64,000 bases of DNA from Gammaproteobacteria bacterium (GTDB taxonomy: Bacteria; Pseudomonadota; Gammaproteobacteria; Pseudomonadales; Porticoccaceae): positions 1-64,000 of the forward strand of contig JADJET010000018.1 in the NCBI GenBank assembly GCA_016708925.1, given 5' to 3'. The notes beneath the pieces are model-generated. The model saw only the letters and a list, made by a program, of their open reading frames with translations, had not been told where the DNA came from and made no database searches. Below are positions 34,773 to 44,514 of this stretch, one piece after another (the stretch's first letter is position 1; each line of letters begins with the position of its first letter). A program made the position numbers and the translations under genes.

Positions 34773-35563
34773 ATGGCGGCTGATCCGTTGTGGTCAATCC
34801 GCGGGACCCTGGGTGGCGCGCGTTATCTGGCCATCGCCGGGGTGGGGTTCGCGAGTTTGCTCGGCGGCTGGTGGCTGCTGGCCGGCAGTGGACTGGTGGA
34901 CCCGGTGTTCCTGCCGACGCCAACGGCAGTCGCGCGCCGTCTGCTCGGCTGGTATGCCGACGGCAGTCTGTTCGCCGACATCAAGATCAGTATTGGCCGG
35001 GTGCTCGGCGGTTTTGGGCTCGCGGTGTTGATGGCGGTGCCGCTGGGAATCTACATCGGCAGCTTCCGTCCGGTGCAGGCATTTTTCGAGCCGCTGATGG
35101 AGTTCGCCCGCTATCTGCCGGCGGTGGCTTTCGTGCCCCTGGTGCTGTTGTGGGTCGGGATCGGGGAGGGCGCCAAGATCACGCTGATCTGGATCGGGAC
35201 TTTTTTCCAGATGGTCCTGATGGTGTCGGACAATATCCGTCAGGTGCCCATGGCGCAGATCGAGGCGGCCCAGACCTTGGGCGCGAACCGTGGCGAGGTG
35301 GTGTCGCTGGTGGTGTTCAAGTCGGCCCTGCCCGGCATCGTCGATACCCTGCGCGTCACGCTGGGCTGGGCCTGGACCTATCTGGTGGTGGCCGAATTGG
35401 TGGCGGCCAACTCCGGCATCGGTTACGCCATCCTGCGCGCCCAGCGCTTTTTGCAGACCGACAAGATCTTTGTCGGCATCCTGCTGATCGGCCTGCTGGG
35501 TCTGCTGATGGATCAGAGCTTCCGGCTGCTGCACCGGCGCGCCTTTCCCTGGCTGCATCTGCG

Positions 35564-35567
<4 letters not shown>
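34773..35567 (+). CDS. ABC transporter permease, guanidine operon
   Basis: A 264-residue inner-membrane permease of the SsuC/TauC (BPD) family with about six hydrophobic helices. The EAA loop that contacts the ATPase is visible (QIEAAQTLGANRGEVVSLVV). It starts 9 bases after the binding-protein stop, and its stop overlaps the ATPase start (ATGA). It should form the pore for guanidinium import with its neighbours. Confidence 0.9.
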
Positions 35568-36451
<884 letters not shown>

Positions 36452-36465
36452 GGAGATAGCCATTC

Positions 36466-37649
36466 ATGCGTCTGCAACGCTTTAACGCCACCGGGGCGCT
36501 CAGCCGCGGCCTCGACCACCATCCGATGTTCGACAAAACCCAGTTGCAGGGCTGGAAATCGCTGCAAAAGGAAAAAGACCTGCCCACGGAGGCCTGGAAA
36601 GCGCATGTGCAGCACGGCCTGGACAATGGGCTGACCGCTGCCGCGAGCGTCCAGGATCGCGGTATCTCCACCTTCGTGCGCGGCGAGCTGCCGCACTTCG
36701 CCGGCATCAATACCTTCATGAAGGCGCCGTTCTGCGAGAACGTCCACAACATCGGTCAGTATGATGCGGCGATCCTCGGCGTGCCTTTCGACGCGGCACC
36801 ACCTATCGTCCCGGCACCCGCTTCGGACCCCAGGGCATCCGCAAGATCAGCGCGCTCTACACGCCCTACAACTACGAGCTGGGCGTGGATCTGCGTGAAC
36901 AGATGAATCTCTGCGACGCCGGCGACGTGTTCGTGATTCCCGCCAATATCGAGAAGACGTTCGATCAGATCAGCCGCGGGGTGGGTCATATTTTCGCCTC
37001 CGGCGCGCTGCCCATCGTGCTCGGTGGCGATCACTCGATCGGCTTCGCGACCGTGCGCGGCATCGCGCAGAACACCGACAAGAAGATCGGCATCATCCAC
37101 TTCGACCGCCACGCCGATATTCAGGAAAAGGACCTCGACGAGCGTATGCACACCACGCCCTGGTTCCACGCCACCAACCTGCCCAATGTGCAGGCCAAAA
37201 ATCTGGTGCAGGTGGGTATCGGCGGCTGGCAGGTGCCGCGCCCGGCGGTGAAGGAAGCGCGCAAGCGCGGCACCACCATTCTGACCATGAACGACGTGAC
37301 CGAGCTGGGCCTGGAGAAAACCGCCGAGATCGCGCTGGAAACCGCCTGGGACGGCACCGATGCGGTGTATCTGTCGTTCGATATCGACGCCGTGGATTGC
37401 GGTTTCGTGCCCGGTACCGGCTGGCCCGAGCCGGGCGGCTTCCTGCCCCGCGAGATCCTCTATCTGCTGGGCGCGGTGGCGAAGGAGGGCATCTGCGGTA
37501 TGGAGGTAGTCGAGGTCTCGCCGCCCTACGACTGTTCGGAGATTACTGCGCTGCTCGCCACCCGTGCCATCGTCGATGTATTGGGCACGCTGGTAGCCCA
37601 CGGCAAGCTGGGGTCGCACAAGTCGATCATTCGCGGCTGGGACGCCTGA
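36466..37649 (+). CDS. gdmH: Ureohydrolase-family guanidine hydrolase, one-base frameshift near the N-terminal third
   Basis: A manganese/nickel ureohydrolase (arginase/agmatinase fold). Metal-binding motifs are LGGDHSIGF, FDRHADIQ and SFDIDAVDCGFVPGTGWPEP. The long N-terminal extension (about 75 residues before AAILGVPFDA) and the GTGWPEPGG variant fit nickel-dependent guanidine hydrolases, which split guanidine to urea and ammonia. The riboswitch and nickel transporter support this. The frame shifts at about 36795: GACGCGGCACC lacks one G relative to the family GAC GCG GGC ACC (DAGTTYRPGTRFGPQG). Residues before and after are intact, so a one-base deletion or a homopolymer error is involved. 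Corrected length is about 394 residues. Confidence 0.75.
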
Positions 37650-37650
37650 T

Positions 37651-38319
37651 ATGATCGCCCTGCCGACCCAGACGCTGAGCCTGCTGACGATGGGCTTCGG
37701 CCTCGGGCTGCTGCACGCGCTCGACTTGGATCATGTGCTGGCGGTGGCGAATCTGGGCGATGCCCGTGCCGGCCGTCGCGCCACCCTGAGCTTCTGCGCG
37801 CGCTGGGCGCTTGGCCACGGTGCGGCGTTGCTGGTTATCGGCGCCCTGGTGCTGCTGGCCGGCATGGCGGTGCCGAGCGACCTCAGCGCAGCAGCCGAAC
37901 ATCTGGTGGGATGGGTGTTGATTGCGCTGGGAGTAACAACGCTGTGGCGGCTCTGGGCAGGCGAGGCGCCGGTGCAATGGCATTGCCACGGCGTCGATGG
38001 CGCGCATCTGCACGTGGCGGGATTGCCCGCTCACCAGGGCCGTCGGGCGCTGCTGGTGGGGCTTTTGCACGGTACCGCCGGATCCGCCGCGCTGCTGGTT
38101 CTGGCGCCCCTCGCCAGCGCGGCCAATCCGTGGCTCGGCATGAGCTATCTCGTGCTTTTCACCCTTGGCGTGCTGGCCGCGATGCTGGCCTTTGGCGGTG
38201 TGCTGGGGGCCGGCTTGCGACACCTGCGGGGCCAAGGCGCCGGCGTGGCATCCGGATTGCGGATACTGGTTGCACTTGCCGCCATGGCGTTCGGTTTATC
38301 GCTGTTGCGCGCCGGCTGA
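37651..38319 (+). CDS. NiCoT/HupE-like nickel transporter
   Basis: A 222-residue polytopic membrane protein starting one base after the ureohydrolase stop. It carries the nickel/cobalt transporter signature H-x4-D-H (HALDLDHVLAV) in the first helix, a His-rich loop (HCHGVDGAHLHVAGLPAHQG) and five to six hydrophobic helices. It very likely imports nickel for the hydrolase next to it, an assignment drawn from context. The gene closes the operon and is followed by a terminator. Confidence 0.8.
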   Translation: MIALPTQTLSLLTMGFGLGLLHALDLDHVLAVANLGDARAGRRATLSFCARWALGHGAALLVIGALVLLAGMAVPSDLSAAAEHLVGWVLIALGVTTLWRLWAGEAPVQWHCHGVDGAHLHVAGLPAHQGRRALLVGLLHGTAGSAALLVLAPLASAANPWLGMSYLVLFTLGVLAAMLAFGGVLGAGLRHLRGQGAGVASGLRILVALAAMAFGLSLLRAG

Positions 38320-38332
38320 TGGTCCGCGCACC

Positions 38333-38357
38333 CGCTCCGTAGCCCGGAGCGCGTTTT
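38333..38357 (+). terminator. Rho-independent terminator of the guanidine operon
   Basis: CGCTCCG (38333-38339) pairs with CGGAGCG (38345-38351) across a 5-base loop and is followed by CGTTTT. It lies 14 bases past the transporter stop. The T-run is short, so strength is uncertain. Confidence 0.65.
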
Positions 38358-38544
38358 ATGGCCCACAAATTGCGAGTTCCAAAAGTATTCTTCCCGACGA
38401 TGAATGCTTATGGAACTCCGCGAAGCCGGCGATTTCACCCATCTTCGCCTCAGCGGCGGCGCGCGGCGACCGGGCTGGCCGCTTTCTGGTGTAGCATCTG
38501 CTGATGGCAGGGCCGCTCCGGCTCCGCAGCCCCGGACGGGCGAA

Positions 38545-39999
38545 ATGACACTGGACTGGAAACACTACGATAGCGGCGCGCTGTTCGACGAACTGATCAG
38601 CAGTCCCGGCAATGCGCGGGCGCCGGCGCGGCGCCTGGTGGCTTATCTGGCGTCCCTCAGCGATGCCGAGATCGAATCGCGCCGGCGCATGGCGGAGGCG
38701 ACCATCCGCCAGATGGGGGTGAGCTTCACCGTGTATTCGGAGGAGGGCAACATCGACCGCGCCTGGCCCTTCGACATCATTCCCCGCACCATCGCGGCGC
38801 GCCAGTGGCGCGAGGTCGAGGCTGGCCTCAAGCAGCGTCTGCGCGCGCTCAACCGCTTTATCGACGACATCTATCACGATCAGCGCATCATCGCCGACGG
38901 CGTGTTTCCCGCCGAGGTGCTGGCGCAGTCGAAGAATTTCCGGCCGGAATGCGTCGGCGTGTCGCCCCCTTTCGGGGTCTGGGCGCACATCTGCGGCACC
39001 GATCTGGTGCGCGACGAGCGCGGCCGGTTCTTCGTGCTGGAAGATAACCTGCGGGTGCCGTCGGGCGTCGCCTACATGCTGGAGAACCGCGCCATCACCA
39101 AGCGCGTGCTGCCGGAGTTGTTCGAGAGCGACGCCATTCTGCCGGTGAGCGATTATCCGGCGCGCCTGTTCGACATGCTTGCCGCGCTGTCGCCGCGCAA
39201 GCTGAGCAACCCGGGCATCGTGGTGCTCACCCCCGGCATCTACAACTCGGCCTATTTCGAGCACGCCTTTCTCGCCCAGCAGATGGGGGTGGAGCTGGTC
39301 GAAGGTCGCGATCTGGTGGTGGGCGACGACGACTGCGTGTACATGCGCACCATCGCCGGACGCGAGCGGGTGGATGTGATCTACCGGCGCATCGACGATC
39401 TGTTTCTGGACCCGGAAGTCTTCAATCCGGAATCCACGCTCGGCGTGCCCGGCCTGATGCGCGCCTGGCGCGCGGGCCGGGTGGCACTCGCCAACGCGCC
39501 CGGCGCGGGCGTGGCGGACGACAAGGTGGTCTACGCCTATGTGCCGCACATGATCGAGTATTACCTGGGCGAAAAACCCCTGCTCGCCAATGTCGAGACT
39601 TTTCTGTGCGCCGATCCCGAGCAGCGCGCCTATGTGCTCGACCATCTCGACGAGCTGGTGGTGAAGCCCGCCAATGAATCCGGCGGTTACGGCATGTTGG
39701 TCGGCCCGCACGCGACCAAAAAGGAGCGCGCCGAGTTCGCACGGCGCATCCAGGCCGATCCACGCAACTACATCGCCCAGCCCACGCTCAAGCTGTCGGT
39801 GGCGCCGACGCTGGTGGACGGCGGCCGCCTGGAGCCGCGGCATCTGGATTTGCGGCCCTTCGTGTTGCAGGCCGAGGACATGTACGTCACTACCGGCGGA
39901 CTCACCCGGGTGGCGCTGCGCAAGGGCAGTCTGGTGGTGAACTCCTCCCAGGGCGGCGGCAGCAAGGACACCTGGATCGTCGACACGGATGCGAAGTGA
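38545..39999 (+). CDS. Circularly permuted ATP-grasp protein
   Basis: From the ATG at 38545 the protein has 484 residues. It is a circularly permuted ATP-grasp enzyme (DUF404/DUF407 type) with the characteristic segments GVSPPFGVWAHICGTDLVRD, RFFVLEDNLRVPSGVAYMLE, VVLTPGIYNSAYFEHAFLA and ELVVKPANESGGYGMLVGP. Such enzymes are predicted to form amide or peptide bonds with ATP. It overlaps the alpha-E gene by one base (TGATG) and begins a five-gene cluster in which ATP-grasp, alpha-E and transglutaminase-like genes occur twice. The frame upstream to 38404 is not conserved. Confidence 0.88.
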   Translation: MTLDWKHYDSGALFDELISSPGNARAPARRLVAYLASLSDAEIESRRRMAEATIRQMGVSFTVYSEEGNIDRAWPFDIIPRTIAARQWREVEAGLKQRLRALNRFIDDIYHDQRIIADGVFPAEVLAQSKNFRPECVGVSPPFGVWAHICGTDLVRDERGRFFVLEDNLRVPSGVAYMLENRAITKRVLPELFESDAILPVSDYPARLFDMLAALSPRKLSNPGIVVLTPGIYNSAYFEHAFLAQQMGVELVEGRDLVVGDDDCVYMRTIAGRERVDVIYRRIDDLFLDPEVFNPESTLGVPGLMRAWRAGRVALANAPGAGVADDKVVYAYVPHMIEYYLGEKPLLANVETFLCADPEQRAYVLDHLDELVVKPANESGGYGMLVGPHATKKERAEFARRIQADPRNYIAQPTLKLSVAPTLVDGGRLEPRHLDLRPFVLQAEDMYVTTGGLTRVALRKGSLVVNSSQGGGSKDTWIVDTDAK

Positions 40000-40928
40000 T
40001 GCTGTCATCCGTCGCTGAACGCATCTACTGGGCGGCGCGCTATCTCGAGCGCGCCGAGAATACAGCGCGTCTGGTCAGCGTTTACGACAGTCTGCTGCTG
40101 GACCTGCCCCGGGGCATCGATATCAGTTGGTACAACCTGGTGGAACTCAACAGCGCCACCGAAGCCTTCGCCGAGCACTACCGGGTGCGGGACGAGCGCA
40201 ATGTGGTGAAGTTTCTGCTGGCCGATGCCGATCACGGCGGCGCGCTGGTCAACTCGCTGCGCATGGTGCGCGAGAACCTGCGCACCACCCGCGATGTGTT
40301 TGCGCCCGAGGTGTGGGAATTCGTCAACGATCTGTTTTATTTCGCGACCGACAATGTGGCGCAGGGAACGGGGCGCAAGCTGCGCCACCAGTTCACCGGC
40401 GGCATCATTCGCGGCTGCGAGCAGGTGAACGGCCAGATCGCCGCCACCACCAGCCGCGACGCGCCCTGGCAGTTCATCCAGCTCGGCCGGCATCTGGAGC
40501 GCGCCGACATGACCACGCGCATTCTCGATGCCGGCGCCGTCGCGCTGTTGCAGTCGGCGGAGCGCGCGCAGGTGAATCTGGGCCAGATCGTGTGGGGCCA
40601 TGTGCTGCGCTCGCTGAGCGCGGAGCTGGCGTATCGCCGCGCGGTGCGGGTGCGGGTGGCGGGTCCGGAAGTGGCGAACTTCCTGCTCAACGATGCGTTC
40701 TTTCCCCGCACCATCCGCTTCTGCCGCGAACAGGTGGGGAGCGCCATCCGTTTGCTGCCCGGGAGCGAATCGATGCTAGGCGCTCTGGAAGAAGTGGCGG
40801 CGGTGTATTACCCGATCGCGTCGGTCGACGATCTCGGGCAGGCGTTTCGCGACTATCTGAACGAAATCCAGATTCGCATCGGCACCATGCACGAGCGGAT
40901 CCGCGATGCCTGGTTTGCGCAGCACTGA
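39999..40928 (+). CDS. Alpha-E domain protein
   Basis: A 309-residue all-helical alpha-E (DUF403) protein: SSVAERIYWAARYLERAENT at the N-terminus, FIQLGRHLERADMTTRILDA in the middle, and FREQVGSAIRLLPGSE-like helices at the end. The function is not established; in known clusters it accompanies circularly permuted ATP-grasp and transglutaminase-like proteins and is thought to help peptide synthesis or tagging. The start ATG overlaps the ATP-grasp stop. Confidence 0.88.
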   Translation: MLSSVAERIYWAARYLERAENTARLVSVYDSLLLDLPRGIDISWYNLVELNSATEAFAEHYRVRDERNVVKFLLADADHGGALVNSLRMVRENLRTTRDVFAPEVWEFVNDLFYFATDNVAQGTGRKLRHQFTGGIIRGCEQVNGQIAATTSRDAPWQFIQLGRHLERADMTTRILDAGAVALLQSAERAQVNLGQIVWGHVLRSLSAELAYRRAVRVRVAGPEVANFLLNDAFFPRTIRFCREQVGSAIRLLPGSESMLGALEEVAAVYYPIASVDDLGQAFRDYLNEIQIRIGTMHERIRDAWFAQH

Positions 40929-40944
40929 ATCCGGCCTCTGAGAC

Positions 40945-40980
40945 TTGAATTTGAAGTGTTGAATTTGAAGTGTTGAATTT
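40945..40980. repeat. Short tandem 14-bp repeats upstream of the transglutaminase gene
   Basis: The unit TTGAATTTGAAGTG occurs at 40945 and 40959 and begins a third time at 40973. Related TTGAA words continue to about 41000. The stretch is unusually AT-rich for its surroundings and lies in the 118-base gap before the next start. It may be a slippage tract or a regulatory spacer. Confidence 0.6.
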
Positions 40981-41046
40981 GTTTGAACTTGAAACGTTGA
41001 ATCCGCAACATCGAACCACCTGCGCCGCACCCGGAGCATTGAACTC

Positions 41047-44000
41047 ATGACCATTCGCGTCAAGCTGCTCCACGTCACCGAATACCGCTTCGACCGGCTG
41101 GTGAACCTGTCGCCCCATGTGCTGCGCCTGCGGCCCGCGGCGCACTGCCGCACGCCGATTCGCGGCTATTCGCTGCGGGTCAGTCCGGCCACGCACTTTC
41201 TCAACTGGCAGCAGGACCCCTGCGGCAATTATCTGGCGCGGCTGGTATTTCCCGAGCGCAGCGATCATCTCTCGATCACGGTCGAGGTCATCGCCGAGAT
41301 GACGGTGATCAATCCGTTCGACTTCTTTCTCGACGAAGGCGCCGAGCAGTTTCCGTTCGACTATGGCGCGCGCGACCGCCATGAGCTGGCGCCCTATCTG
41401 GTGTGCGAGCCCGCCGGGCCGCTGTTGCGGCGCTGGCTGGCCAGCGTGGCGCGCGCGCCGCTTCCCACCAACGACTTCCTGGTCGCGCTCAACCAGCGTT
41501 TGCAGCGCGATATTGCCTACAACGTCCGCATGGAACCCGGTGTGCAGAGCTGCGAGCAGACGCTGGAGCTGGCGCGCGGCTCCTGCCGCGACAGCGCCTG
41601 GCTGCTGGTGCAGATCTGCCGTCATCTGGGGCTCGCCGCGCGCTTTGTGTCGGGCTACCTGGTGCAGCTCAAGGCCGATGTGGCGGCGCTCGACGGACCT
41701 TCGGGTCCCGCCGCCGACTTCACCGATCTCCACGCCTGGTGCGAGGTGTATCTGCCCGGCGCCGGCTGGGTCGGGCTCGATCCCACCTCCGGGCTGTTCG
41801 CGGGCGAGGGCCACATCCCGCTCGCCTGCACACGGACCCGGTGTCGACGGCGCCCATCGAAGGCTTCACCGATGAGTGCGAGGTGGAATTTCGCCACCAC
41901 AACGAAGTGCTGCGCATTCACGAGGATCCCCGCGTCACCAAACCCTACAGCGACACGCAGTGGGCGCTCATCGATGCCATGGGCGCGGCGGTGGACGCGC
42001 GTCTGGACGCCATGGATGTGCGGCTCACCCAGGGTGGCGAGCCGACGTTCGTGTCCATCGACGACATGGAGTCGCCGCAGTGGAACACCACAGCGCTCGG
42101 CGCGGACAAGCTCCGCCTCGCCCGCGACCTGCTGCTGCGCCTGCGCGACCGCTTTGCCCGCGGCGGTTTGCTGCACCATGGTCAGGGCAAGTGGTATCCC
42201 GGCGAAGAGCTGCCGCGCTGGGCGCTCGGCTGTTTCTGGCGCGGCGACGGCGAACCGGTGTGGCGCGATCCCCAGAAAGCTCGCGCCGGTGGGCGCGGAT
42301 CAGGGCCACGACTTCGCCGCGGCCGACCGTTTCGCCCACCACCTGTGCGTGGCGTTGGGGCTCGATCCCGCGCGCCTGCTGATTGCGCGCGAAGATGCTT
42401 TTCACTACCTGTGGCGTGAACAGGAACTGCCGGAGCATCTCGATCCTCAGACCGCCGCGCTGGATGACAGCCTGGAGCGCCGCCGGCTCGCGCGCCTGTT
42501 GCAACAGGGGTTGCACGCGCCGACCGGTCTGGTGCTGCCGCTGGGCCGGGATCCGGTTGCGCAGCGCTGGCGCAGCTCGCCCTGGCCGCTGCGGCGCGGC
42601 CAGTTGATACTGGTGCCGGGCGATTCGCCCATGGGCTACCGGCTGCCGCTGGACTCGCTGCCGATGATGACCGAGGCCGAGGCGCGGGAAGCCGAGCGCG
42701 ATCCCTTCGCGCCCGACAAGCCGCTGGATGCCGATTATCACCAGTACGCCCAGGCGGTGCTGGATGCGGCCGCGGATCGCCGCGAGATCATGGCGGAGCC
42801 AGCCGATCCCGAAGCGGATGCGGACAGGCCGGCATCCTTGGTGCGCACGGCGCTGTGCATCGAGCCCCGCGCCGGCACCCTGCATATCTTTCTGCCGCCG
42901 CTCCAGCATCTGGAACACTATCTGACGCTGGTGGGCGCGGTGGAAGCCTGCGCCGCCGACCTGCGCCTGCCGGTGGTGATCGAAGGCTACGAACCGCCGC
43001 GCGATCCGCGCCTGCTGCGCCTGCTGGTGACGCCCGACCCGGGGGTGATCGAGGTGAACATCCATCCCGCGAGCAACTGGCAAGAACTGCGCGACAACAC
43101 CCTGGCGCTCTACGCCGAGGCGCATCAGGCGCGCCTGGGCACCGAGAAGTTCCTGCACGATGGCCGCCACACCGGCACCGGCGGCGGCAACCATGTGACG
43201 CTCGGCGGGGCGACGCCGGCCGACAGCCCATTGCTGCGCCGTCCCGACCTGCTGCGCAGCCTGATCACCTACTGGCAGCACCATCCCGGGCTGTCCTATG
43301 CGTTTTCCGGCATGTTCATCGGACCCACCAGCCAGTCCCCGCGGGTCGATGAAGGTCGCGCCGAGACGCTTTACGAACTGGAGATCGCCTTCCAGCAGAT
43401 GCCTTCCGGAGAGATCGCACAGCCCTGGCTGGTGGACCGGCTGCTGCGCAATCTGCTCACCGACATCACCGGCAATACCCACAGGTCCGAGTTCTGCATC
43501 GACAAGCTGTATGCGCCGGGCAGCGCCAGCGGGCGTCTGGGCATCCTGGAGTTCCGGGGTTTCGAAATGCCGCCCCACGCCCACATGGCGCTGGTGCAGG
43601 CGCTGCTGTTGCGCGCCCTGGTGGCGCGGCTGTGGCGGACACCCTATCAGCAGCCGCTGGTGCGCTGGGGCACGGCGCTGCACGATCGCTTTCTGCTGCC
43701 CCACTACGCCTGGCAGGATCTACGCGACGTGGTGGCGGATCTGAACGCGCACGAGCTGCCGTTTCAGCTCGACTGGCTCGCGCCCTTTGCAGAATTCCGC
43801 TATCCCCATTACGGCGAGGTGCGGATCGGCGATATCCGCATCGAACTGCGCTGGGCCATTGAGCCCTGGCATGTACTGGGCGAAGAAGTGGGAAGCTTCG
43901 GCACCGCCCGCTATGTGGATTCTTCCGTCGAGCGGGTCCAGGTCAAGGTGGACGGGCTCACCGACAGCCGCTATGTGCTGGCCTGCAACGGCCGCCGCGT

Positions 44001-44409
44001 GCCGCTGCGCAACACCGGCCGTCACGGCGAATACGTCGCCGGGGTGCGCTATCGCGCCTGGGCGCCGCCTTCGGCCCTGCATCCGACCATTGGGGTGCAG
44101 GCGCCCCTGGTATTCGACCTGATCGACACATGGAACGGTCTCGCGGTCGGCGGCTGCGCCTACCATGTGGTGCATCCCGGCGGGCGCAGCTACGACGATT
44201 TTCCGGTCAATGCCAACGCCGCCGAGGCGCGCCGGATCAGCCGTTTCACCGCGTTCGGGCACACGCCCGGCAAGCTGGCCGCGGCCAGCTTGCCACCGGT
44301 GCTGCGCCAGTTCGTGGCTCGTGCCCAGTTCCCCCGACCCATGGCCCCGCCGCCCGAAGAGCCCAGTGATGAATACCCCCATACGCTGGATTTGCGCCGC
44401 GGTGCCTGA
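41047..44409 (+). CDS. Large transglutaminase-like / DUF2126 protein with a pair of compensating frameshifts
   Basis: A protein of about 1120 residues. The N-terminal part is a transglutaminase-like domain: a papain-type fold with Cys in ARGSCRDSAWLLVQICRHLG and His in FTDLHAWCEVYLPGAGWVGL. The C-terminal two thirds is the DUF2126 region found fused to it (FHYLWREQELPEHL; FLHDGRHTGTGGGNHVTLGG). Between about 41833 and 42276 the translation leaves the family frame. There the other plus frame reads FTDECEVEFRHHNEVLRIHE, then TQGGEPTFVSIDDM and GQGKWYPGEELPRWALG, as expected. One base is missing at CACACGGACC (41833) and one A is extra at CAGAAAGC (42276), so the frame is restored. This looks like two sequence errors. 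Confidence 0.8.
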   Translation: MTIRVKLLHVTEYRFDRLVNLSPHVLRLRPAAHCRTPIRGYSLRVSPATHFLNWQQDPCGNYLARLVFPERSDHLSITVEVIAEMTVINPFDFFLDEGAEQFPFDYGARDRHELAPYLVCEPAGPLLRRWLASVARAPLPTNDFLVALNQRLQRDIAYNVRMEPGVQSCEQTLELARGSCRDSAWLLVQICRHLGLAARFVSGYLVQLKADVAALDGPSGPAADFTDLHAWCEVYLPGAGWVGLDPTSGLFAGEGHIPLACTRTRCRRRPSKASPMSARWNFATTTKCCAFTRIPASPNPTATRSGRSSMPWARRWTRVWTPWMCGSPRVASRRSCPSTTWSRRSGTPQRSARTSSASPATCCCACATALPAAVCCTMVRASGIPAKSCRAGRSAVSGAATANRCGAIPRKLAPVGADQGHDFAAADRFAHHLCVALGLDPARLLIAREDAFHYLWREQELPEHLDPQTAALDDSLERRRLARLLQQGLHAPTGLVLPLGRDPVAQRWRSSPWPLRRGQLILVPGDSPMGYRLPLDSLPMMTEAEAREAERDPFAPDKPLDADYHQYAQAVLDAAADRREIMAEPADPEADADRPASLVRTALCIEPRAGTLHIFLPPLQHLEHYLTLVGAVEACAADLRLPVVIEGYEPPRDPRLLRLLVTPDPGVIEVNIHPASNWQELRDNTLALYAEAHQARLGTEKFLHDGRHTGTGGGNHVTLGGATPADSPLLRRPDLLRSLITYWQHHPGLSYAFSGMFIGPTSQSPRVDEGRAETLYELEIAFQQMPSGEIAQPWLVDRLLRNLLTDITGNTHRSEFCIDKLYAPGSASGRLGILEFRGFEMPPHAHMALVQALLLRALVARLWRTPYQQPLVRWGTALHDRFLLPHYAWQDLRDVVADLNAHELPFQLDWLAPFAEFRYPHYGEVRIGDIRIELRWAIEPWHVLGEEVGSFGTARYVDSSVERVQVKVDGLTDSRYVLACNGRRVPLRNTGRHGEYVAGVRYRAWAPPSALHPTIGVQAPLVFDLIDTWNGLAVGGCAYHVVHPGGRSYDDFPVNANAAEARRISRFTAFGHTPGKLAAASLPPVLRQFVARAQFPRPMAPPPEEPSDEYPHTLDLRRGA

Positions 44410-44514
44410 GCCGGTCGCGCCGGCGGCGGACGCGGGGCGCGCGCCTGCTGCCGGGAGCGCCCGACTGTGCCAGAATCCGCCGCTCGCCGACCACCGGGCA
44501 GGCTTTTTGTACCC

